A stretch of DNA of 64,000 bases from Blastomussa wellsi (lineage: Eukaryota; Cnidaria; Anthozoa; Scleractinia; Plerogyridae), in NCBI GenBank assembly GCA_947652115.1, contig OX393561.1:37015748-37079747 (forward strand), in the 5' to 3' direction. Below the pieces are notes generated by a model. It worked only from the letters and a program-made list of their open reading frames with translations. It was not told the DNA's origin and ran no database searches. Below are positions 11,698-20,639 of this stretch, piece after piece. Position 1 is the stretch's first letter, and every line of letters begins with the position of its first letter. Position numbers and translations under genes: made by a program.

Positions 11698-14600
11698 TCA
11701 TGAAAGTTCAAAGAGATACGAGTCACACTCTAAAAGATCTGTCACTCCCTGAATCGAGAGAAGGCGACTAGTTGCGCGCTGTAACCCGCGGATAGACATA
11801 AGGACGCGATCGTAAAATTTGGCTAGCTCAGGATCACATGTTGAATTTATTACAGTTGAATCTCCTTTCTGAACGTGTGGTAAGTCCAGATGCACGCTCA
11901 CGAGCTTCGTGTCGCGAAAGAAGACCATAGCTGTCGGATTTGTTGCTAGCATCATCGCATTAGGGTAAAATGAGACTTTTCGGCCCGTAGCGTCATATTC
12001 ATTTCCGCGTCCGGTTTGCACCAGGGTGAGTGCGAACAGCAAAAATAGCCAGGGACGGGTAGCTGGGAACGTTGTCAGCCAGGGTCTGCGTCTGGCCCCT
12101 GGAGAAGGGACTGAGGCGATGTTAACGAGATGAGTGACGGCACTTTTAGCAGACCGTGACCGTGGGCAGGGAACTGGGTTTGAACTAGGCATCAAGCCCT
12201 CACCATCGTCCACAGGGATTACGGGAACCTGGGTCAGGTTTGATGTCGCTGCCAAATCAGTGAGGTCTACATGAATTGGGCATCCTGGATTGGTCAGCGG
12301 CTCATCTCGGCGGGAAACGCGTGACTCGTAGCCTGGGGCGAGGGCGGCCACTGTGGCAGCACTGGCGGAACTTTCCGTCCAGGAAAGTAAAGCTACGTTA
12401 TTAGGAACGTAGTCTGGATCTGCATTGAGACGCCTTGCTCGTGGATGTTTCTTGTGAAATGAAGTAATGAGGCGCTGGTCAAGAATATTTTCTGCTGGTT
12501 CCCATGTGTTATGGCTGGCTGGGAAACCCAACCATTTGATAAGATATTCAGGTCGCCCATTCCTCAGTCGTTGTTTAACAATCTCTTCCGCAGTATAAAT
12601 ATCATCTGGTTCGTCGGCTTCGTGGTCTAATTCCCCTGCACCATCCGTATTATCTTCTTCGTCTGAATCGGGACAGTCAATTAAATCAGGTAACTGATCA
12701 GGAGCATCATCTGAGGGAGTATCGGCGCTAGCAAAACTATCTTCTGGGAGGTCACTGTCCAAAAGGTAAGGCTCATCAATGTCGTCAGGAATTTGACGTA
12801 TTGGCCGAGAAGCGGGGTCAACGTAGCGTTTCATTCTAGCTACGTGAACTGTGGTAGATACGCGGCGGTTGTCCATCGCTCGCAGCACACAGGGGACTGG
12901 GGAGAGAAACTCAACGATACGATAAGGCCCATGGTAATTATGAGCGAGCTTCTTGGAGAGCCCTTTACGGTTCTTGGGGGTATAAACCCACACCTTGTCA
13001 CCAAGGGAGAACGGAGGCGGTACTGCCTGGCGATCATGAAGTTCTTTCATCTTCTGTTGTGCCCGTTGGGTATTTTCCGCTGCAATGCGCCGCACCCTTT
13101 CCACGTGTTCCACTACACGGGCTCTGTGCTCTGCGACGAGTGGGGACATTTCTCTTGGGGGAAGCAGGGCGGTGTCCATGGGCAACAGCGGTTCTCTACC
13201 ATACAGCATGTAGAATGGAGACTCACCGGTAACTTCTGAAGGTGAAACTCTGGAGGCGAACAGAACGGAATTCAAATGCTCGTCCCAGTCCTTTTGGTTG
13301 CTGCTGACATACATGGAGAGGCCTTGTGCCAAGGTACCGTTAAATCTCTCCACTAATCCATTTGTCTGGGGCCTATATCCGCTAGTGAAGATCTTGTCTG
13401 TGTTCATTAGGAAGCAAACTTCACGGAACAGGCTGGAAAGGAAATTAGATCCACGATCTGACAAGAGCACACGTGGGGCACCATGGCGACTGACAATTTC
13501 TTTCACAAAGATTTCTGCCACGGTTTTAGCCTCGATATTTGGTATGGCGAATGCTTCTGTCCATTTCGTACACATATCCACGAAGACCAATATATAGCGA
13601 TTGTTATTATGTGTTACGGGCCAGGGACCACTGATGTCGCAGCTAACCTTCTCAAATGGGGCTTCGACAGGAATTGGAAGGAGTGGTGCTGTTTGCCGCT
13701 GCTTGGGAGACTTCTTCATGGCACAGTGTTCACAGCTCAAGCACCAATGCTGGACATCCATGTACATCTTAGGCCAAAAATAGCGATCTCGAAGCTTGGC
13801 ATAAGTTTTGTTTATTCCGAGGTGACCGCCAGTCGGTAGGTCATGTGCATTTATCAGGACTTCGTGACGTAGGGAAGAGGGCACTACGAGCTGTGACTTT
13901 GGCGTTGGCACTTTCTTACCTCCTGGAACCCAAATGTGACATAGGATTCCATCAGGATCGAGGTAATACTGCTCAATTGTGTAGAGAAGTTTCTTGGCGG
14001 CCTTGCTGTCCTCGGGAAGATCTTCAAATTCCAGGTACTCAATAATGTCTGCAAGGTCGGGGTCCTTACGTTGTAATTCCTTAATTCTCTCTGTTTGTAC
14101 TCCCGAGGTGTCCAATGCGGCAATGACGGAATCATATTCTCTCCTTGAAAGAGCGTCAGCATTACCGTTGCTTCTTCCAGATCGGTGGACAATCTCGAAG
14201 TCGTACTGCTGGAGGAGCAAGGCCCACCGGGCAAGGCGGCCAGTGGGTTCGCGGATATTCATCAACCAGCGTACTGCATTATGGTCTGTGTGAATAGTAA
14301 ATTTACGACCGTACAGATATGGCTGGAAGTACTTGACACCTGCTACAGCGGCGAGGGCTTCTCGTTCAGTGACACTGTAGTTTTTCTCGGCGGGAAGTAA
14401 CTTGCGTCCGCTATACGCAATTACCACCTCTCGGTCGTTTTGGATCTGTCCCAGAACCATACCAAGTGCGTCATCGCTTGCGTCCACGTACAAGGCGAAT
14501 GGCAATGTGAAGTCGGGATAGGCCAAGATGGGGGCCTGAGTCAGAGCTGTTTTGAGATGGTCAAAGGCGGCTTGGCACTCATTGGTCCATTGAAATTTTA

Positions 14601-17600
14601 ACCCTTTCTTGGTGAGGTCGTGTAGCGGACCTGCGATCTTGGCGAAGTCTTTGACAAATTTTCTGTAATAATTTGCCAGACCGAGAAAGGCGCGGACATC
14701 TTTCACCTTGCGGGGGACTGGGTATTCCTTAATGGCCTCGATCTTTGCAGGATCTGGCTGTACTCCATCTGGTGATATAACATGGCCCAGGAACTTGACA
14801 TTCTTCTGGCCAAAGAAACACTTCTTTGGTTTTAGTTTAAGACCAGCCTCTCGGAATCGGTCAAACACCAAGCGGAGATGTTGTAAGTGCTCCTCAAAGG
14901 TACGGGAATATACGAGGACATCATCCAGGTAAATCAACGCTATTCGCCAATTTAGACCGCGTAAAACGCACTCCATCAAGCGCTGAAAGCAACTCGGGGC
15001 GTTACAGAGACCAAAGGGCATTACATTAAACTCAAACAGGCCAGCATGGGTGATGAAGGCGGTCTTTTCTCGAGACTCAGGGTCCATCTCGATCTGCCAG
15101 TAACCGGACATCAAATCCATGCTGGAGAAGTACTGGGTACCAGCCAAGGCGTCTAAACTTTCTGCTATGCGTGGTAATGGGTAGGAATCCTTCTTAGTGA
15201 TGGCGTTCACCCTTCTGAAGTCGACGCAGAACCTATCAGAGCCATCGGGCTTCTTAACAAGCACTACGGGGCTTGCCCAGGGTGAGGCTGAGGGGCGGAT
15301 GACCCCTTGGTCCAGCATGTCGTCAATACACTTTTCTATTCTTTCTTTCTGGGCTTCAGGCACTCGGTAAGGACGCATGCGGATAGGAGAGGCATCACCA
15401 GTATCTATAGTGTGTTGTACCCAGTTGGTTCTTCCTAGCTCTTCTGGAGACAGTGCGAAGACATCCCGGTATTCGTTTACAAGCTGCTGAAGTTGTTTCT
15501 GCTGTGATTCCGTCAGGGCAGAGTTTGAGAAGTCAAAAGGGACGTCAGGGATATCTGCTGCAAGCTTTTTGGGCTGAGGAATCTCTGCATCGAGGCTAAA
15601 CACTTGCAGGTTGCTGCTATGACTGGTAAAAGTTCCGAGGTTTGCCCCCTTATAGAGCGTAATAGGTTTGCTTGTTGGATTTATCAGCCTGTAGGGTACT
15701 GTGTAGTCAGCGGTTGAAGTAGCCAAAACTGCAGCGCCCTGCAATTGATAGCGGTCCATCAGGTGCTGAGATGTTTCAATCAGGCCAACAGTTCCAGCTG
15801 GAAATTCTGCATCCAAACCGACAGGAAGTACTGTTTCTGAACTAGGAGGGATGACACAAGTTGATAATACTCGAACTGGACAAGAAATACCGGCGGCCAA
15901 CTGGTCTGATGGGCTGTCATCTAATTGTAAAGTTCCCTGTCGTAGGTTTATCACTGCACCATTAGCTCTCAGGAAATCTCGGCCTAGGACAGCTTCGTAT
16001 GTTAGGTTCTTAACTACTTGTAACTCACAAGGATAGCTTCCTCCTGCTATTCCGAGTATAACTTTAATCTTTCCAAGCACTGGTAGTTCTTCACCACTGA
16101 CAGTTTTAACGTGGACCAGGGCGGTTTTCTGTAACTTGGGTAGTTCAACTTTGTAGACGTCTCGCGCAAACTGTTCATCAATTACTGACATGCCTGCTCC
16201 GGTGTCTACGAGCAACTTGATATCTTGGCCATTCAGTTGGGCGGTGACTGTTAAGTCACGTGGCCTGGCTTGATTATTTGCAATGTTACATTGTTCAGCG
16301 GCTACGGGTAGATTTTCACCTGTGGTCTGGATAGGATCTGGCATACAATTAGGCAAGCTGTCTTTGTTGACTGCCATGGATTCACTTCCGGCGGAAGGGC
16401 TAGGTTGTGGCTGCGAGGGATCTGGATCTGAGGACCTTTCGATGATTCCTTCCGTGCACAAGTCAACGATAAAATCTGTATCTGCTGTAACTCTGCTTTT
16501 AGAACGGCGTACAGTGTTAGGAAATGGGACAATTTCCGAGAGGTGATCTTTTTCCTGACTCTGCGGCGGGTCATTCGCCTGTATTTCACTGGGTTGGCTT
16601 GGGTTTAGTGGACTGGTGACCAGGTGCTGACGTATTTCCGGTTTTGGCTTAGTTTCCAGGTTTCCAGGTAACTTGCGCTCGGAACGGGCAGCGGTTGTAA
16701 CTTCACAAGTTGCGTTACTTCCATTATTTTGCTCCATTGTTTGCTGGTCGCTTTGTTTTGGGACTTCAATAACCACAGTTGGTAACTGATTTTTCGTCAC
16801 TTGACTTTTCTGGATCACTTCTGGGACAAAGTGAAACGTATTTGTTAGCTGCTTGGCTAGTTCCTTGCCAATTTGCGAGCCAACATCGCTCCAGTTTCGT
16901 TTTGAAAACTTGCCTTCTTCTTCTGGAATTGTTTGGTAACTTGTATTTAGTTCTAAAGGAGCGACAAAACCATCATCATATTCGTCATCTAGTACAGCCA
17001 TACGAGGGTTCCTTGGATTAAAAGAGGGCAGTTCGTTTCGTCGCTGTGTTTGATTATAGCTTGAGCGGGAAGGATAATTGTCATTCATTTGGCGTCGCTG
17101 CTGGTTTGGTTGGAATCGCTCCTGGAATCGGTCGTCATCACGGGTTTCTCGCGAAGATCTCTGATTACAGTTCTGTTGAATATGGCCAACTCTTCCACAA
17201 GTATAACAAATGGGCTGACCTTCTCGCGTTCGCTGCCTCGGCTGTTCCACTTGATTTGGCGAATTTCGTCGAGCTAGCCCCTTAAACCGAGCATCCATTT
17301 GGCGATAAAGTCCTTCCAGTTTATCCTCCATTCGGCGAATTTCGCGCATGTAATCCGGAGTTTCCCTCTTGTTTGGTTCGGCATATGCCGCCAGGCTTGC
17401 TGTTTTCGTTTCTCTGGGTGGACCGTCGGCCAGTCGTCGGGCAGTCTTCTCAAGAAGGTCGCTGTATTTTGAAAGCAAGAGCCGCTCTTGTTGCTCGTCT
17501 GGTGCTTGACTGCCTCTGTTGTATAGGGCTTCTAATTTGGCCAGAACAGTTTCTTCTTCCTTTGCCTCCGTTTTCTTTTGGAGGAGTTGTTCTAACGCCG

Positions 17601-19110
17601 TCATTATTGCCTTATTATCTGTGGATGCTGGCTGGGCTGCTGTACTCGTGGTGGGACTAGAAAGTTTTTCTTTCAGAACAATACGGGAAATATCGTCCTC
17701 GCGCCTCTGAAACAAGGACTGTTGTATGGAGTAAATCAATCGGGCTGTATCTTCAGCTTCTGTGTAAGACTTTGGTTCTTTTTTTAAAACTTCCGCTTGG
17801 AGGTCAGGCCGCAAGCCTTGGATCAAATAACTCAGTTTATCTTCATCTCGCAGATCTAAGCAGCTGAATTTCTCGTTCAGATCTGCCAGGAACTTCTCAA
17901 TGGATTCACTCGGTCCTTGGCGTCTTATGGACAAAGCTTGACGTAATCTGAGCGAGCGATGTGCGGGCGAGAATCTCTCTTTGAGTGCATTTCGCAGGTC
18001 ATCAAAAGAACTTTGTACGGGACTGGACAGGTTGTAATAAAACGACTCAGCTGGTCCTGAAAGATGTAATGCTAACTGGATGGCTGCTTGGCTACTATCA
18101 GTTCTGATCTTTCTATTGGCTAAATATAACGCAAATCGTTGAAGCCAACGGTCCACGTTTTCGTTTTCATAGCCATGGAACAAGGTGGGCTTGGCCAATG
18201 TCGGCTCAGGAACGGCTATGTTTTCCATCGCCGTTTGGGTGTCCTTTAGTTGTTTATGCATTTGTCGCTGGAAATCCATTATTTGTTTTTGAAATTCAGT
18301 AATTTCGGTTTGATCCATTCGCAAATCGTCGTTTTCTCTATTTGCTTCGATTTCTCTTTCGTTACTATTTTTATTTTCTTCGTCGTCGCTATCCTCTGAA
18401 TCTTCTCGCTCACCGTCCGACTCGGTATATCTGGATTCGGCGCTAGAAACAGAGTCGCTGCGGGGTTTTGTTTTGTTTTCTTTTGGTTTTTTATAATTTA
18501 TGCTATCTCGATCTCGACTGTGAGAAGTCAACTGTGAATTAATTAACGGGTCTGAGTGGTGTGCGAAACTTGAATTCTGTTCTGGATCTGGTTCTTCGTG
18601 TTCGGGTTCGCTGATTTCTTCAACTTCTAAAGCAATCTGAGGGCCACTCTGTAAGTGCCTGGAGTCAAGTGGAGTAAAGTCTTCTAAGGAACTGCTTTCG
18701 CTTCCTTCACGCGGTCCACAGGGAGTGGATTGTTTTGATGAACTTGGCTGAACAATGGACGGCTCTCGGCACTGATCTATACTGATATTTATGACTTCTC
18801 TGTTCGTACTATCGGCCTGACTTGGACTGGAAAATGCGGTGGACAATCGTGCGCCGTTGCTGGGTTGGCTTGGCTGGATTTCTTCGTTAAAAACTACCGC
18901 GTGCGTCGACTCGTGGACGGAACTTTGGTAATATGGTAATTCATCCAACAATGTACAATTCTCTTCTTCTGATAATGAAGCCTGGACTTCTCTATTTACT
19001 TTAGGCGTACTGGCTTTAACTACGGGAACGGCTGATTTTCTACTTCGTAAATTATACGGCGAAAGTTTCTTCTTGAAAACTTTCTTCACGGACTTCATAA
19101 ATGAGAACAA
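11698..19110 (-). CDS. Gag-Pol polyprotein with chromodomain and Env-like C-terminal remnant (2470 aa)
   Basis: A single uninterrupted frame with no frameshift between gag and pol. Approximate residue positions: basic N-terminus (1-25); acidic disordered region; Gag capsid-like region around WLQRF at 319 (about 290-470); CCHC zinc knuckle CX2CX4HX4C (635-648); aspartic protease with LLVDTGAG (968); Ty3-type reverse transcriptase with FCVDFRRVNA (1292) and catalytic YLDD (1396); RNase H (YVDASDDALG, about 1540); integrase with HHCC zinc finger (1755-1795) and D,D(35)E core (Asp 1826, Asp 1884, Glu about 1920); GPY/F motif (about 2062); chromodomain (EEIVKQR...YLIKWLG...NTWEP, about 2168-2220). 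A further 240 residues contain a hydrophobic segment (about 2351-2368) followed by an NST glycosylation sequon and Cys residues, resembling the start of a Gypsy-type envelope. The stop lies 58 bp before the LTR. Its enzymes would copy the element and integrate the cDNA. The chromodomain is thought to guide integration to marked chromatin. Confidence 0.96.
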   Translation of the reverse strand: MFSFMKSVKKVFKKKLSPYNLRSRKSAVPVVKASTPKVNREVQASLSEEENCTLLDELPYYQSSVHESTHAVVFNEEIQPSQPSNGARLSTAFSSPSQADSTNREVINISIDQCREPSIVQPSSSKQSTPCGPREGSESSSLEDFTPLDSRHLQSGPQIALEVEEISEPEHEEPDPEQNSSFAHHSDPLINSQLTSHSRDRDSINYKKPKENKTKPRSDSVSSAESRYTESDGEREDSEDSDDEENKNSNEREIEANRENDDLRMDQTEITEFQKQIMDFQRQMHKQLKDTQTAMENIAVPEPTLAKPTLFHGYENENVDRWLQRFALYLANRKIRTDSSQAAIQLALHLSGPAESFYYNLSSPVQSSFDDLRNALKERFSPAHRSLRLRQALSIRRQGPSESIEKFLADLNEKFSCLDLRDEDKLSYLIQGLRPDLQAEVLKKEPKSYTEAEDTARLIYSIQQSLFQRREDDISRIVLKEKLSSPTTSTAAQPASTDNKAIMTALEQLLQKKTEAKEEETVLAKLEALYNRGSQAPDEQQERLLLSKYSDLLEKTARRLADGPPRETKTASLAAYAEPNKRETPDYMREIRRMEDKLEGLYRQMDARFKGLARRNSPNQVEQPRQRTREGQPICYTCGRVGHIQQNCNQRSSRETRDDDRFQERFQPNQQRRQMNDNYPSRSSYNQTQRRNELPSFNPRNPRMAVLDDEYDDGFVAPLELNTSYQTIPEEEGKFSKRNWSDVGSQIGKELAKQLTNTFHFVPEVIQKSQVTKNQLPTVVIEVPKQSDQQTMEQNNGSNATCEVTTAARSERKLPGNLETKPKPEIRQHLVTSPLNPSQPSEIQANDPPQSQEKDHLSEIVPFPNTVRRSKSRVTADTDFIVDLCTEGIIERSSDPDPSQPQPSPSAGSESMAVNKDSLPNCMPDPIQTTGENLPVAAEQCNIANNQARPRDLTVTAQLNGQDIKLLVDTGAGMSVIDEQFARDVYKVELPKLQKTALVHVKTVSGEELPVLGKIKVILGIAGGSYPCELQVVKNLTYEAVLGRDFLRANGAVINLRQGTLQLDDSPSDQLAAGISCPVRVLSTCVIPPSSETVLPVGLDAEFPAGTVGLIETSQHLMDRYQLQGAAVLATSTADYTVPYRLINPTSKPITLYKGANLGTFTSHSSNLQVFSLDAEIPQPKKLAADIPDVPFDFSNSALTESQQKQLQQLVNEYRDVFALSPEELGRTNWVQHTIDTGDASPIRMRPYRVPEAQKERIEKCIDDMLDQGVIRPSASPWASPVVLVKKPDGSDRFCVDFRRVNAITKKDSYPLPRIAESLDALAGTQYFSSMDLMSGYWQIEMDPESREKTAFITHAGLFEFNVMPFGLCNAPSCFQRLMECVLRGLNWRIALIYLDDVLVYSRTFEEHLQHLRLVFDRFREAGLKLKPKKCFFGQKNVKFLGHVISPDGVQPDPAKIEAIKEYPVPRKVKDVRAFLGLANYYRKFVKDFAKIAGPLHDLTKKGLKFQWTNECQAAFDHLKTALTQAPILAYPDFTLPFALYVDASDDALGMVLGQIQNDREVVIAYSGRKLLPAEKNYSVTEREALAAVAGVKYFQPYLYGRKFTIHTDHNAVRWLMNIREPTGRLARWALLLQQYDFEIVHRSGRSNGNADALSRREYDSVIAALDTSGVQTERIKELQRKDPDLADIIEYLEFEDLPEDSKAAKKLLYTIEQYYLDPDGILCHIWVPGGKKVPTPKSQLVVPSSLRHEVLINAHDLPTGGHLGINKTYAKLRDRYFWPKMYMDVQHWCLSCEHCAMKKSPKQRQTAPLLPIPVEAPFEKVSCDISGPWPVTHNNNRYILVFVDMCTKWTEAFAIPNIEAKTVAEIFVKEIVSRHGAPRVLLSDRGSNFLSSLFREVCFLMNTDKIFTSGYRPQTNGLVERFNGTLAQGLSMYVSSNQKDWDEHLNSVLFASRVSPSEVTGESPFYMLYGREPLLPMDTALLPPREMSPLVAEHRARVVEHVERVRRIAAENTQRAQQKMKELHDRQAVPPPFSLGDKVWVYTPKNRKGLSKKLAHNYHGPYRIVEFLSPVPCVLRAMDNRRVSTTVHVARMKRYVDPASRPIRQIPDDIDEPYLLDSDLPEDSFASADTPSDDAPDQLPDLIDCPDSDEEDNTDGAGELDHEADEPDDIYTAEEIVKQRLRNGRPEYLIKWLGFPASHNTWEPAENILDQRLITSFHKKHPRARRLNADPDYVPNNVALLSWTESSASAATVAALAPGYESRVSRRDEPLTNPGCPIHVDLTDLAATSNLTQVPVIPVDDGEGLMPSSNPVPCPRSRSAKSAVTHLVNIASVPSPGARRRPWLTTFPATRPWLFLLFALTLVQTGRGNEYDATGRKVSFYPNAMMLATNPTAMVFFRDTKLVSVHLDLPHVQKGDSTVINSTCDPELAKFYDRVLMSIRGLQRATSRLLSIQGVTDLLECDSYLFELS

Positions 19111-19245
19111 TTATTGAATTGATTTGTACTCACGGTACTTGAGTGGCTTTTGTCCTTTCTTCACACTCAAGGGATTACATCAACTGGCTTCTTGACGGAC
19201 TTGAATCTGCTCTGAGGCCTTGATAACGTCCTGGGAAGATCCACG

Positions 19246-19263
19246 AAGCGCCACTCTTCTCCA
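19246..19263 (-). other. candidate primer-binding site
   Basis: Four bases inside the 5' LTR (GTTG) the minus strand reads TGGAGAAGAGTGGCGCTT, beginning with the TGG expected opposite a tRNA CCA end. A second TGG (TGGCGCTTCGTGGATC) starts 10 bases further in. I cannot match either to a specific tRNA without a database. Confidence 0.5.
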
Positions 19264-19267
19264 CAAC

Positions 19268-20372
19268 TGTGACGATACGTTTTGCCTGCAAACGCTGTAT
19301 TTTCTGACTGAACGGAGACTTGAACTAACAACAGGGGAATCTAACTCTGGAGAGCACTGCTTTGCCTGCGGGAACGGAATCTCGTCACGAATTCCTGGTA
19401 CACGGAGATCTACTTCGATGGTCTTCGCTACGGACGTCAAGGAAGAGACATAACTTGGTCCAACAGTAGTTTATTCTGCACTCGTTAACGTCGGCGATGT
19501 AATCGGCGATGTAATCGATGTAATCGATGTAATAGATGTAATAGATGTAATCGACGATGTAATCGAAAAACTTTACAAATGCACTTGCTTATATAGCATC
19601 CTTTACACGTTAAGTGTTTACAATATGCTAATGCTACTTCTAACATACAATACGAGCGGAAAAGCTTTAATTACGATAGCGAATCCAAATCAACACTACG
19701 AAGTTTCCTAAATTAAAAATAGATTGCTAAGATTAAAGATTGAAAAGCTGAAATTAAGATAGAGCAAACTTAGGAAATTAAAAATGAGATACTTAATTTG
19801 AAATTCTCAATTGGTGTTACTGGCAGCAAAGAAAACTTATCCTATGAATAGAACTTCATTACTGGAATATAGCTCAGCTGTCTAACTCCCAAGAAACTCA
19901 TAAAACTTCATTAGTATAAAGTAGTTCAGCTGGATAGCTTCCGAGGAACGGAAGATAGATTTTACTAATGGAAGGAAACTTAAGTAAACCACTAACGAAC
20001 TATTTGTGTACCAAATGAAAGTTGGTGTTGCACACGTACAGGTGTACAAAGAATCGGCAAGGTACAAAGTAGAACAAAAGCTCAAGATTTCCAATTGTAA
20101 AGCGAAACGAATCTACTGTTGGTTTTCTATATTTTCTTGCTGGATACAATATTTAGTGAAAGCGAAAACATGCATTTTAGGTTCTAACAATGAAAAACTG
20201 TGAACTAACTCCGATCAACAAGTTCCTTATTTTCTAAATAAAATACATTTTTAAAACGCGAAAGTGAGCAATTCTTAATATTACGAAAACAAGCTGAAAG
20301 TAACTTAAAATAACAATATTTCGGACGCGGTAAAGAACGGTTTGGGACTACTTCGCTTATTGCTCCGTAGCA
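19268..20372 (-). repeat. 5' LTR of the retrotransposon
   Basis: This is the upstream LTR in element orientation, so it should drive transcription. It starts TGCTACGG and ends CGTCACA on the minus strand and is nearly identical to the 3' LTR. Confidence 0.97.
19587..19597 (-). promoter_or_regulatory. TATA box of the 5' LTR
   Basis: The minus strand reads GCTATATAAGC about 780 bp into the LTR, with the LTR poly(A) signal about 115 bp downstream. In the 3' LTR the same site is GCAATATAAGC. Confidence 0.65.
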
Positions 20373-20450
20373 TGACGTACTAATTGTCAAGCACAAATGA
20401 AATGAAGTCAAATTATATTAATTATAAATCAAATCAAACGATCAAATATA

Positions 20451-20604
20451 AACGTTGGTTTTGTAGAGAGGGGAAAACCGGAGGACCCGAAGAAAAACCC
20501 CCCGGAGCAGAGCAGAGAACCAGCAAAGTCAAACCACATATGACGCCGGAACAGGGAATCGGGCCACCTTATTGGTGGAAGGCGAGCGCTCTCACCACTG
20601 CGCA
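20451..20604 (-). mobile_element. second tRNA-derived SINE family
   Basis: The minus strand starts GCGCAGTGGTGAGAGCGCTC (A-box-like), then CCGATTCCC (B-box-like) and CCGGCGTCATATGTGG, and ends CGGTTTTCCCCTCTC...AAACCAACG. This form is common in anthozoan genomes as far as I recall. It differs from the SINE at 391. Confidence 0.75.
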
Positions 20605-20639
20605 AAAAGGCGGTTATTTTCTCAAAAAAAAAAAATGAA

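Larger units (their letters stand above)
10535..20372 (-). mobile_element. Ty3/Gypsy chromodomain LTR retrotransposon, full length, young
   Basis: Two direct LTRs of 1105 bp (10535-11639 and 19268-20372) bound by TG...CA flank a 7.6-kb interior that encodes one long Gag-Pol frame on the minus strand. The flanking target-site duplication is TGAC (10531-10534 and 20373-20376), typical of Ty3/Gypsy integrases. The LTRs differ at only two positions I could find, so insertion is recent. A polypurine tract and a possible primer site are in place. Confidence 0.97.

Noticed and set aside
12793..17710. Several plus-strand frames of 60-148 codons inside the retrotransposon
   Set aside because: Antisense shadows of the Gag-Pol frame with no domains of their own.
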